A DNA stretch of 64,000 nt from Odoribacter sp. OttesenSCG-928-L07 (GCA_030265965.1 JAJDHA010000001.1:1-64000); one strand, 5' to 3'. Positions 26,623-34,807 are shown, counted from the stretch's first letter. Program-made: numbers and translations. Notes: a model not told the origin generated them from the sequence alone.

Positions 26623-28575
26623 TTATTGAAAATCATCTGGTAAATACTGTTTGTATTTCTCTTCAAGTAGAGATAGTGCATCTTCATTTGTTTGAAGATT
26701 TAAATTTAACTTATCTTTTATATACTTGTATTTTGATCTTGCTGTTTGAATTATGTCGCTCCAACGAAGGATAAACACATTTACATGTTCTGATTCTATA
26801 ATGTGACCATAACGTCTGTGTTGCTGCTCTACGCTTGTTTTTAATTCATCTTTAATGTCTCTTGTTAATAAAATAAAAGTCCATTTAGTTTTTTCTTTGG
26901 GAAATCGAGCATCATTACTGACTTTAGCAGCATAAGATTCTATTTGTGTTTTTTCAGGAAACCCTGCATCTTTAATTGGTCGTTTTAATTCAATTACCAA
27001 ATTTTCGTAATAATCAGCTTTTCCTAAATTGTATTGTTTCCATAGACATACATCAGGAATCGTTTCTAATTCTGAATTATCTTCAGAATTTACCACTTCT
27101 TCGAAATCATCTCGTCCTAAATCTTTTAGATATTGTTTTAGAACATTTTTAAGAGTTAAATCATCCGCACCATAAGTATAATCATCACCAAAAATCCAAG
27201 TTTCATTCACTACAATTTTGTGTAAATGCTTTCTCTCTTTTACTTTTTTTGAATGTTCAGGATCATATATAAGCAATTCTAATCCGCTTAGAAAATCAAG
27301 CCTATCTGTCACTAAACGCATAGTGTCAATCATATTCTCCAAAGAAGTTTTCTCTAACAATTCAGCCAACTCTTCTTTCTTATCGTCAGGCAATCCTATA
27401 ACTTCAGTGAGAATCTTTTGCAAACTAGCAGTGTTTGTCTCTAATGCCTCTTTAACTAAAGACAATGTTAATTTCTTGCTTATATTATCTTGTTCACTAA
27501 AAGAAGGTAGATATTCATTTATTTGAAGAGCAACTATATCAAAAACTTGGCGTTTTGCTATTTCAACATTTCCTTTTGCTTCTTCGTGATAGGGATATAA
27601 ATTTGACATTTTAAGATCTTCTATAAATTCTTTAGAATAATAGTGCAATCTTTTTCTGACATATTCTCGTGCTATTTTTTTACTTTGTTCAACGACTTTT
27701 ACTAACTCTGGATTAGCCTCAGCTAAATTTAATTCATTTTGTCTATGTAAAGATTCAATATATATTGATTGAATAAAAATTGAAATCGGCAAACTTGAGC
27801 GTATCCCAAGCGTGGCTTCAAGAAATGGAATTCCTTTTTCATTACATAAATATGTTTTCCTTTTATTCTCAAATTTCCATTCTATTATTTTAATTTCAAA
27901 TTTATACGTCAGGTTATTAATATCTGTTTTTATTATTTCCGTATATTGATTTTTTATAAGGTTGTCAAAATCTAATTTTTTATTGTTAATATATATTTGA
28001 AAATATGGATAACTTAAGTAATACAAAGCAAATCTTTCTTCTAGTTCTCTGAAATTATCTTTTAAAAAAACTTCATTTGCAATTTTATCATTGATATTGT
28101 TGATTGTGACCTTAAATCCCTTTTTCATGCCATTAACAGTCTCAATGTCGCTTAATTTAGGATTTCGAAGACTATTTTTATCAATAGCAACAGTAAAATG
28201 ATTAGAAAAATCATCTATGATCTGATAACTATCGAAATGCACCAGATCTCCAAGAGCTAAAGCTTTATACCTGCCTTTTCCTTCCTTGCCATGATAAACC
28301 CTTCCTGCAGGACTAACATTATTTTGTTTCTTATCTGAGCCTCCAAGTTTTTGAAAGACATCTTCTGCTAATTGATAAGATAATCCAATACCATCATCTT
28401 CTATAGATATGTACTCGTATTTGCCAAGTACATTTTTCTCAAAATTTATTCTTATTTCATTTGCATCAGCATCAAGAGAATTCCAAATTAACTCTGAGAT
28501 AGCATTGATTCCATTAGATCTTGTTAAAGACTCAATGTGATCCTGCTGGACAATTATTTCTAATTCCTTTGACAT
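26623..28575 (-). CDS. GHKL ATPase fused to a PD-(D/E)XK-type nuclease domain
   Basis: 650 residues. The N-terminal Bergerat-fold ATPase is complete: N-box ELIWNSLDADA (28-38, with E28, N32, D35), DDGIGL (60-65), GKEGKGRYKA (96-105) and KGFKVTINNI (152-161). This places it with MORC/paraMORC and Hsp90-MutL-like ATPases. After a helical middle, residues about 445-600 look like a PD-(D/E)XK nuclease: RKHLHKIVVNETWIFG (recalls the DUF4263/Shedu opening), D508 in IPDVCLW, and LVIELKRP with E529 and K531, then a Gln. It lies 7 bases after hsdS and before the rhuM fragments. It is AT-richer than hsdR (14 of 60 G+C at 27601-27660). A DNA-sensing ATP-gated effector is plausible; function is inferred. 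Confidence 0.82.
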   Translation of the reverse strand: MSKELEIIVQQDHIESLTRSNGINAISELIWNSLDADANEIRINFEKNVLGKYEYISIEDDGIGLSYQLAEDVFQKLGGSDKKQNNVSPAGRVYHGKEGKGRYKALALGDLVHFDSYQIIDDFSNHFTVAIDKNSLRNPKLSDIETVNGMKKGFKVTINNINDKIANEVFLKDNFRELEERFALYYLSYPYFQIYINNKKLDFDNLIKNQYTEIIKTDINNLTYKFEIKIIEWKFENKRKTYLCNEKGIPFLEATLGIRSSLPISIFIQSIYIESLHRQNELNLAEANPELVKVVEQSKKIAREYVRKRLHYYSKEFIEDLKMSNLYPYHEEAKGNVEIAKRQVFDIVALQINEYLPSFSEQDNISKKLTLSLVKEALETNTASLQKILTEVIGLPDDKKEELAELLEKTSLENMIDTMRLVTDRLDFLSGLELLIYDPEHSKKVKERKHLHKIVVNETWIFGDDYTYGADDLTLKNVLKQYLKDLGRDDFEEVVNSEDNSELETIPDVCLWKQYNLGKADYYENLVIELKRPIKDAGFPEKTQIESYAAKVSNDARFPKEKTKWTFILLTRDIKDELKTSVEQQHRRYGHIIESEHVNVFILRWSDIIQTARSKYKYIKDKLNLNLQTNEDALSLLEEKYKQYLPDDFQ

Positions 28576-28582
28576 GTTTTTT

Positions 28583-29776
28583 TTAATTTTTTATTGTTGC
28601 CATCTTCGAAAGAAGTAGCGATTGTAATTCTTTTAACTTTTTATCTTGTTCAGCAAACAGCTCTATATTTTTATCAAGAATAGATATAGTGTCTTCAAAT
28701 AGTTGAATAGTTTTATTGTTCGGAATGATAATTTTACTCTGATATAACGCCTCTTTTGTTATTGAGCCAAATATTGTTCCTTCGTCATTAGACACATCAA
28801 ATTCATTTCTAATTGCTAACATCAAATGAAAAAGAAATGAATTGTGTTTTGTTTTGCTATTCAAAGAGGCAATACCTCGACCAATTGCACAATCATTCTT
28901 TGTTATATTCAAGTCTCCTACTGGAGCTCTCACACTCATTAATATATCTCCCTTTTTAGCTCTTTTTTTAGGTTCAGTAGTGTAAGTTGTTATATCAGGA
29001 AATCTTATTCCAAAGTCTGTTCGCCCCTGATAAAATATCATCCCATTTCCTTCGGAATTATACGACTCACCTTCAGGTGACTGTCCCATAATGATATTTG
29101 CAATATCCGACAAAGCTCCCACTCTCCACCCCCTCGGAATCTCCCCCAACTCACTATCCACCATTTCGCCACCCGAACTTTTATACGACTTCCCGTCTTC
29201 ATTTGGAAACTCAAAATCCACAAACCACTGCTTGTAAATAGCCTGTGCAGTTTCTTCGAGTTTTTGTATCAGTTGGTTGTTGAGGTCTATACGACGTTGC
29301 ACGGCATTGTATTCGGCTACTATCTCGCGTTGTTTTTCGGGAGAGGGAATGGGGAGTTCAGTATTGCACAATTCTTCCCAATCAAACATTTCCCTAACGC
29401 TTCCATGACTTCTGAAACGAGCATATCTGTCAAACTCGGGACGCCGAAACCACATCATTAGATACTCAGGAAGAAGGCTTTCTGTGTCAGTAATTTCAAA
29501 AACAGTATATGCTTGAGAAACTAATGCCGTACCTCCATTCGCATACATTGCAATACCAATTTTGTCTCCTCTTCGAGAAGTGTCTGGGATATATGTGAAT
29601 TGAGTGTTTCTTACTGTTTTGTATTTTGTAAAGTCAGTTCCAACAGTATTTGCTACAGATTTAATAAATTCTTTTGACACAGAAACACCAAGTAGATTGT
29701 CTTCCCGTCCTTCAAGATTCCGCACATCCACTTCCCGAATATAATCACCCAATCGTTTATAATTGCTCATTCTCAT
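28583..29776 (-). CDS. hsdS: Type I restriction specificity subunit S
   Basis: 397 residues with the two-half HsdS plan. The first target-recognition domain covers about residues 1-130, then the conserved coiled-coil spacer (SPEKQREIVAEYNAVQRRIDLNNQLIQKLEETAQAIYKQWF). The second recognition domain (ELGEIPRGWRVGALSDIANIIMGQSP) runs to a second coiled coil at the C-terminus (DKNIELFAEQDKKLKELQSLLLSKM). It sets the bipartite DNA target. The ATG at 29776 (or 29770) lies inside the end of the DUF1016 relic, a 14-20 base overlap. The recognition halves are AT-rich and the spacer GC-rich, as expected if they have been exchanged. Confidence 0.93.
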   Translation of the reverse strand: MRMSNYKRLGDYIREVDVRNLEGREDNLLGVSVSKEFIKSVANTVGTDFTKYKTVRNTQFTYIPDTSRRGDKIGIAMYANGGTALVSQAYTVFEITDTESLLPEYLMMWFRRPEFDRYARFRSHGSVREMFDWEELCNTELPIPSPEKQREIVAEYNAVQRRIDLNNQLIQKLEETAQAIYKQWFVDFEFPNEDGKSYKSSGGEMVDSELGEIPRGWRVGALSDIANIIMGQSPEGESYNSEGNGMIFYQGRTDFGIRFPDITTYTTEPKKRAKKGDILMSVRAPVGDLNITKNDCAIGRGIASLNSKTKHNSFLFHLMLAIRNEFDVSNDEGTIFGSITKEALYQSKIIIPNNKTIQLFEDTISILDKNIELFAEQDKKLKELQSLLLSKMATIKN

Positions 29777-30323
29777 CTCTCAATTTTATGAACTCATTTT
29801 CTATTTCTTCTATCGTTGGTAAGCTATCTTTCAATTCTTTGGGCAAATGCTCGGTAATTTGAAATTCGCTTACTCCCATAGGTTTGTTTATATCGCGTAA
29901 TGAAAACTCGACTTCAATGCTATTCTTTTCGCGGCACAGTAAAATGCCAATCGTTTGTTGTCCGACAAAAGCAAATCCTTTACCTAATTCCAATGGAATT
30001 TTTGTAACGGGTTGTTGCACAATTTGTCCAACAGGTTGTTGGATTAATTTATCGTGATAGAAAACATAGAATTGCTTGCAATAAAATAAGTTACTCCTTG
30101 ATAAACCTTTCATGTCAGGAAATTCTGATTGCAGATCTTTAGCCGCCTGCTCTATCAGTTTATTACCCCACACGTTCTCTTTTTCGGAAATCATTTTGCC
30201 TAATTCCCAATAAAATTCAATCAATGCAGAATTGACAGCAATAGCTGCCTTAATTTGCGTTGAACGAATTTTGGTTTTTAGCTCTAAAATCCATTTTTTA
30301 TAACTGTTATCGGATATATTCAT
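29757..30323 (-). CDS. DUF1016/YhcG-family relic with two in-frame internal deletions
   Basis: 188 residues, where the family is about 340-370. The N-terminal DUF1016_N part is intact (about 1-110, including IEFYWELGKMI and GLSRSNLFYCKQFY). It then jumps at residue 110/111 from QQPVTKIP straight to LELGKGFAFVGQQ, and at 123/124 from GQQ to TIGILLCREKN, with a normal C-terminus (NKPMGVSEFQITEHLPKEL). Both gaps remove what is normally the second N-terminal part and the catalytic PD-(D/E)XK core (the segment with LLFYHLKLRCYVVIELK). The frame is kept. It is almost certainly nuclease-dead but may still make a protein. It lies between rhuM-fic and hsdS with tight spacing. Confidence 0.8.
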   Translation of the reverse strand: MNISDNSYKKWILELKTKIRSTQIKAAIAVNSALIEFYWELGKMISEKENVWGNKLIEQAAKDLQSEFPDMKGLSRSNLFYCKQFYVFYHDKLIQQPVGQIVQQPVTKIPLELGKGFAFVGQQTIGILLCREKNSIEVEFSLRDINKPMGVSEFQITEHLPKELKDSLPTIEEIENEFIKLRDENEQL

Positions 30324-30329
30324 ACCGCC

Positions 30330-31328
30330 TCAATTGTTTTTATTAATCAGATTGACTACTAATTTTACCATCACATCTTTCTCTTCCGAGCGGCTTTCGG
30401 CAATCATCAGGGTTAAAGCTACTAATGTATTGTTTTCAATCAACCTTGTTCCATCGGGCTTGTAAAGGATTCCGTTTTTCTCTAAAAACCAAAGGAACAG
30501 AAAAGCTGCAATCCGCTTATTCCCATCGCTGAAAGAATGATTTTTGGTTACTAAGTACAAGAGCATTGCCGCTTTTTCTTCAATACTTGGATAAAGTTCT
30601 TTACCATCGAATGTTTGATAAATGGTATTGATTGAGCTATGAAACGATCCGTCTTTTTCATTACCAAACAAGGAGCTTCCGCCAAATTTTTTGTGTAATA
30701 TAGAAATCGCCTCTTTTGCATTTTCGTAAGTGGCTCGAAAATCCTCTTTTGTAGTGGTTTGTTCGATACTCAACTGTTTATAGTCATATTTATCCAATGT
30801 ATCTAAAGCATACGTGTAATCACTTATCACTTGCAAGAGACCTGTAGCTTCGTCTGCCGATAGTTCTTTGCTTTGCAAAACATTCGATAGTAGTTTGACG
30901 GTTAGTTTCAGGTCGTTGTATTGTTGCAATTGTATCTTGTTATTAACGGCATAGCCTTTTACAAGATACTCTTTTAAAATACGGTTTGCCCAAATGCGGA
31001 ATTGAATTCCTCTGCTTGACTTTACTCGATAACCAACAGACAAAACCATGTCCAGACTATAAAATTCTATATTTCTTTCAACTTCTCGATCCCCTTCTTT
31101 TTGAACTGTCGCAAAATTTGCGACAGTTGGAATTTCAGCCAACTCTTCCTTTAAAGCATTATTAACATGCTTCCCTATTGTTTTAACATCCCTATCAAAC
31201 AATTCAGCCATCTGCTGACGATTGAGCCATACGGTTTCTTCTTTCAGCCTCACTTCCAACTTTGTAGTCCCATCGGCAGCCTGATAAATAACTATCTGAT
31301 TATCATCAACCATCTTTTCATCTTTCAT
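30330..31328 (-). CDS. RhuM-Fic/Doc fusion protein
   Basis: 332 residues. The N-terminal RhuM domain (IVIYQAADGTTKLEVRLKEETVWLNRQQMAELF) runs to about residue 125, and a helical linker follows. The C-terminal Fic/Doc domain has the complete active-site motif HSFSDGNKR (264-272). Fic motifs usually end in GNGR for AMP transfer; the GNKR form is found in Doc and related enzymes, so either nucleotidyl or phosphoryl transfer to a target is possible. No antitoxin-like inhibitory helix was recognised. It lies 15 bases after hsdM and 6 before the DUF1016 relic; the ATG at 31313 is an alternative start. Confidence 0.88.
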   Translation of the reverse strand: MKDEKMVDDNQIVIYQAADGTTKLEVRLKEETVWLNRQQMAELFDRDVKTIGKHVNNALKEELAEIPTVANFATVQKEGDREVERNIEFYSLDMVLSVGYRVKSSRGIQFRIWANRILKEYLVKGYAVNNKIQLQQYNDLKLTVKLLSNVLQSKELSADEATGLLQVISDYTYALDTLDKYDYKQLSIEQTTTKEDFRATYENAKEAISILHKKFGGSSLFGNEKDGSFHSSINTIYQTFDGKELYPSIEEKAAMLLYLVTKNHSFSDGNKRIAAFLFLWFLEKNGILYKPDGTRLIENNTLVALTLMIAESRSEEKDVMVKLVVNLINKNN

Positions 31329-31343
31329 TGTTTAGCCTCTTTT

Positions 31344-32954
31344 TTATTCAATACCATATCCCAATTCTTTAAACACTTTAATCAATTCCAGTTTCGATTG
31401 TTCTTCGGCTTGCAACAATTCTTTAAACTCGGCTTGTAATGTTTTCATCTTTTCGTCGAAGTCGATATTCTCATCACGATTCTTAAAAGCAATGTATTTG
31501 CTCGGAACTAAGGAAAAATCTTTTGCTTCTACTTCTTCATGCGAAGCTGAATAGCAATATTCAGGGATATTGAAAACTTCACGTTGAGACGCACGGCCGT
31601 GTTGAGACGCACGGCCGTGCGTCTCTATCGTAGCGGTCTGCCAATCGTGATAGGTTGCTGCAACCCGTCTGATATCTTCTATTGAAAATTGAGTAAACTT
31701 CTTCTCAAAGGGTTCGCCCATTTGGCGCAGGTCCATAAACAAGATTTCGCCTTTGCGGTGGCGATAGTTGCGGATTTCATCGCCTACCTGTACGGTTCGT
31801 TGGGTCTTATTTCGGTTCAATATCCAAAGTGTAACGCTAATATCGGTTGTATAAAACATATTTCGAGGCAAAACCAAAATCGCTTCCACCAAATCATTTT
31901 CAATCAGTTTTCGGCGAATTTTATATTCTTCACCTCCACCGCTTAATGCACCATTGGCAAGAATAAAACCTGCTACGCCGTTTTCAGAAAGTTTGCTTGC
32001 CATATTGAGAATCCAGCCGTAATTGGCATTGCTTTTGGGCGGCACATCGTAGCCACGCCAACGCGGATCGTCAATCAGTTCATCTTCGGCTCGCCAGTCT
32101 TTTTGGTTGAATGGCGGATTTGCCATAATGTAATCGGCTTTCAGGTCTTTGTGTTGGTCGTCTGAAAACGTATTGGCGGCTTTCGCTCCCAAATTGGCGG
32201 AAATACCCCGAATGGCAAGATTCATTTTTGCCAGTTTATAGGTGGTATTGGTGTATTCCTGTCCGTAAATGGAAACTTCGCGTTTGTTACCGTGATGACT
32301 TTCGATAAATTTAATGGATTGTACAAACATGCCACCTGAACCGCAAGCAGGATCGTAAATGATACCCTTGTAAGGTTCAATCATTTCGGCAATCAGGTTT
32401 ACAATACTTTTGGGCGTATAAAACTCTCCTTTCCCTTTTCCTTCCGCTAAAGCGAATTTTGAAAGGAAGTATTCATATACACGTCCAACAATATCCTGCT
32501 CTTTATCTTTTAGGGTGTTTATCTCACTGATTTCATCAATCAACGAAGCCAGTTTGGATGATTCCAAACCTAAGCGAGAGAAATAATTATCGGGTAATGC
32601 CCCTTTCAGGCTTTTGTTGTTTTTCTCTATGGTATGGAGAGCAGTGTCGATAATCAGAGCCAAATCGTCTTGTTTGGCTTTTTCTTTGATGTAATTCCAA
32701 CGTGATATTTCTTCGAGAAAAAACACATTGCTCATGTTGTAGAATTCGGGCATCTCTACGTACTTCTCTTTTCCGTCGGCAATGAGCTTAGATCTGTGTT
32801 CCTCGAACTTATCACTGACAAATTTCAGGAATATCAACCCCAACACCACATGTTTGTATTCCGAAGGCTCAACACTTCCACGCAATTTGTTTGCCGACTC
32901 CCACAGACTTACCTCTATTGGTTTTTCTTGTTTTTCATTTGCTTTTTTAGCCAT
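31344..32954 (-). CDS. hsdM: Type I DNA methyltransferase subunit M with palindromic in-frame insertion
   Basis: 536 residues. N-terminal HsdM helical domain (LWESANKLRGSVEPSEYKHVVLGLIFLKFVSDKFEEHR), then the N6-adenine methylase: FYTPKSIVNLIAEMI, SAM-binding DPACGSGGMFVQS and catalytic NPPF in MANPPFNQKDW. It is the first gene of the island operon. Near the C-terminus, the normally variable stretch after TYHDWQTATIET reads HGRASQHGRASQ. That is encoded by two direct 18-base units which create a palindrome (31583-31625) and keep the frame. The region lies outside the catalytic core, so the enzyme may well be active. Confidence 0.94.
   Translation of the reverse strand: MAKKANEKQEKPIEVSLWESANKLRGSVEPSEYKHVVLGLIFLKFVSDKFEEHRSKLIADGKEKYVEMPEFYNMSNVFFLEEISRWNYIKEKAKQDDLALIIDTALHTIEKNNKSLKGALPDNYFSRLGLESSKLASLIDEISEINTLKDKEQDIVGRVYEYFLSKFALAEGKGKGEFYTPKSIVNLIAEMIEPYKGIIYDPACGSGGMFVQSIKFIESHHGNKREVSIYGQEYTNTTYKLAKMNLAIRGISANLGAKAANTFSDDQHKDLKADYIMANPPFNQKDWRAEDELIDDPRWRGYDVPPKSNANYGWILNMASKLSENGVAGFILANGALSGGGEEYKIRRKLIENDLVEAILVLPRNMFYTTDISVTLWILNRNKTQRTVQVGDEIRNYRHRKGEILFMDLRQMGEPFEKKFTQFSIEDIRRVAATYHDWQTATIETHGRASQHGRASQREVFNIPEYCYSASHEEVEAKDFSLVPSKYIAFKNRDENIDFDEKMKTLQAEFKELLQAEEQSKLELIKVFKELGYGIE
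31583..31625. repeat. Palindromic element in hsdM with tandem 18-base duplication
   Basis: GTTGAGACGCACGGCCGT occurs twice head to tail (31583-31600 and 31601-31618). The second copy plus GCGTCTC makes a perfect 22-bp palindrome at 31604-31625 (half-site GAGACGCACGG). Such GAGACGCACGGCCGTGC-type palindromes recur in Bacteroidota and other genomes as far as I recall. Here it has been inserted within a coding sequence without breaking the frame. Confidence 0.75.
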
Positions 32955-33148
32955 TTCTCACATCTATTCTTTATGATCAAAAAAATATACTAATTTACAA
33001 TCTTATAACAATAATATTAAAGTTTCCACGAGAGACTGATATTACTATTGCAAGCTGAATAATGAATTTAATTCGGCACCAAAGGTAAGAAATTTTATTG
33101 AATTTTTAAGCATTGCTCCTATTTTACATTGTGTCAAAAACAATTTTC

Positions 33149-33164
33149 AACTTTCAACCCTCAA
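33149..33164 (-). repeat. Right boundary copy of the 16-bp dispersed repeat
   Basis: On the minus strand it reads TTGAGGGTTGAAAGTT, exactly the left boundary sequence (22037-22052) in inverted orientation, within a longer TTGAAAATTGA-type run. The two copies enclose the restriction operon. Confidence 0.7.
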
Positions 33165-33181
33165 TTTTCAATTAAATAAAC

Positions 33182-33189
33182 TATCTTTG
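33182..33189 (+). promoter_or_regulatory. Promoter -7 box for prs-rplY
   Basis: TATCTTTG, ending 14 bases before the prs ATG at 33204, so the leader is about 8 bases. Confidence 0.55.
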
Positions 33190-33203
33190 CAAAAAATTTT
33201 TCG

Positions 33204-34136
33204 ATGTCAAAAAATGTAAATATTTTTGCGGGTCGTTCTTCCGAGTATCTTGGCAGACAAATAGCTGAAAAGTATGGTACTACTTTAGGCAATGTAATTT
33301 TTGATGTTTTTTCTGATGGCGAATTTAAGCCTTCATTTGAACAAAACATTAGAGGAAATTCTGTGTATATTGTTCAATCTACTTTTCCACCAGCTGATAA
33401 TTTGTTGGAATTGTTAATGCTTGTTGATGCTGCTCGTAGAGCTTCTGCAAAACATATAGTAGCTATCATTCCTTATTTCGGTTATGCTCGTCAAGATAGA
33501 AAAGATCAACCGCGAGTTCCTATTACATCAAAACTTATAGCAAATCTTCTTACAGCTTCTGGGCTTGATCGTTTGGTTACTTTAGATTTACATGCCGATC
33601 AAATTCAAGGTTTTTTTGATATCCCTGTTGACCATTTATATGCGTCTTCTGTTTTTGTTCCGATTATTAAAGATTTAGGGCTTGAAGATATTACATTTGC
33701 TTCGCCTGATGCAGGTGGAACAAAAAGAGCAGCTTCTTATGCAAAAGCTTTCGGTACCGACTTTGTAATGTGTTACAAACAAAGATCTAAACCAAATGAA
33801 ATTGAAAAAATGGCTCTTATCGGAAACGTGAAAAATAGACACGTTTTACTTTTAGACGATATGATTGATACCGGAGGAACTATTACAAAAGCAGCAAAAT
33901 TAATCAAGAGCAAAGGGGCAAAAAGCGTTATGGCTTTTGCAACTCACGCTGTTTTATCCGGAAATGCATATAAGAGTATCGAAAAATCTGTTTTTAACAA
34001 AATATTCTTAACGGATTCAATTCCTTTAAGGGAAAATTCTTCTAAAATAGAAATTGTACCAACTGCGGATTTATTCGCACAGGTCATACATAAAATTGAA
34101 AATTGCGAATCAGTAAGTTCACTGTTCGAATTCTAA
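33204..34136 (+). CDS. prs: Ribose-phosphate pyrophosphokinase
   Basis: 310 residues, normal length. It makes PRPP from ribose-5-phosphate and ATP for nucleotide, His, Trp and NAD synthesis. Visible: the N-terminal IFAGRSSEYLGRQIA, the metal and ATP loop SDGEFKPSFEQNIRGNSVYIVQS, YFGYARQDRKDQPRVPIT, the flexible-loop LDLHADQIQGFF and the PRPP-binding VLLLDDMIDTGGTITKAA. It is followed by rplY at 29 bases, forming a two-gene unit. It lies immediately outside the right boundary repeat of the restriction island. Confidence 0.97.
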   Translation: MSKNVNIFAGRSSEYLGRQIAEKYGTTLGNVIFDVFSDGEFKPSFEQNIRGNSVYIVQSTFPPADNLLELLMLVDAARRASAKHIVAIIPYFGYARQDRKDQPRVPITSKLIANLLTASGLDRLVTLDLHADQIQGFFDIPVDHLYASSVFVPIIKDLGLEDITFASPDAGGTKRAASYAKAFGTDFVMCYKQRSKPNEIEKMALIGNVKNRHVLLLDDMIDTGGTITKAAKLIKSKGAKSVMAFATHAVLSGNAYKSIEKSVFNKIFLTDSIPLRENSSKIEIVPTADLFAQVIHKIENCESVSSLFEF

Positions 34137-34165
34137 TAAATATTTATTAATAAAAATTTAAAATT

Positions 34166-34753
34166 ATGAAAAGTATCTCATTGAGCGGTTCTTTAAGAAA
34201 GAACGTAGGGAAAAAAGATTCAAGACAAATTAGAAAAGATGAAATGATTCCTGCTGTTATTTACGGTGGAAATGAACAATATCAAATCATCCTTTCTGAA
34301 AAAGAGTTTGGAAAAGTTATTTTTACACCTGAAACTTACATTGTTAATGTAAATATTGACGGTAAAACTGTACAAACTATTCTTAAGGATATTCAATATC
34401 ATCCTGTAAGTGATAGAGTTCTACACGCTGACCTCTATGAAATTAGCGAAACTAAACCTTTTACTGTTTCTTTACCGATTATTTTAACCGGTACTTCAAA
34501 AGGTGTTTTGCGCGGTGGTAAATTACAACAAAGAATGCGTAAAATTCGCGTTAACGGATTATTACACAACATTCCCGATTGTATCGAAATCGACATTACA
34601 GACCTCGATGCCGGCTCTCCAATAAGAATTGAAGATGTTGATGTTAAGTATGAAAATCTTAAATTCGTCGATTCTAAACGTAATGTCATTGTTGATATTA
34701 AATCTTCTCGTTCTATGACTTCAGACGAAGAAGGTGCAGAAGAAGAAAAATAA
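34166..34753 (+). CDS. rplY: 50S ribosomal protein L25/general stress protein Ctc
   Basis: 195 residues. The N-terminal L25 domain (SGSLRKNVGKKDSRQIRKDEMIPAVIYGG) binds 5S rRNA, and the C-terminal beta domain (TL5/Ctc type, DLYEISETKPFTVSLPIILTGTSKGVLRGGKLQQRMR) follows. The long Ctc form is the usual one in Bacteroidota. The acidic tail ends EEGAEEEK. The gene is followed within 22 bases by a strong terminator, so the prs-rplY unit ends here. Confidence 0.95.
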   Translation: MKSISLSGSLRKNVGKKDSRQIRKDEMIPAVIYGGNEQYQIILSEKEFGKVIFTPETYIVNVNIDGKTVQTILKDIQYHPVSDRVLHADLYEISETKPFTVSLPIILTGTSKGVLRGGKLQQRMRKIRVNGLLHNIPDCIEIDITDLDAGSPIRIEDVDVKYENLKFVDSKRNVIVDIKSSRSMTSDEEGAEEEK

Positions 34754-34775
34754 GATTCTTAATTATATGTATAAT

Positions 34776-34807
34776 AAAAAAGCTGCCCGATTGGAGCAGC
34801 TTTTTTT
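34776..34807 (+). terminator. Intrinsic terminator of prs-rplY
   Basis: AAAAAAGCTGC, nine-base loop, GCAGCTTTTTTT. A clean stem with a seven-base T-run. Confidence 0.9.

Noticed and set aside
26623-28575. MutL or HtpG identity for the GHKL protein
   Set aside because: It lacks the MutL endonuclease and C-terminal motifs and the Hsp90 middle domain; context and C-terminal nuclease-like motifs point elsewhere.
22123-32954. Prophage interpretation of the island
   Set aside because: Bro-N and RhuM also occur with restriction genes; there are no structural, integrase or lysis genes.
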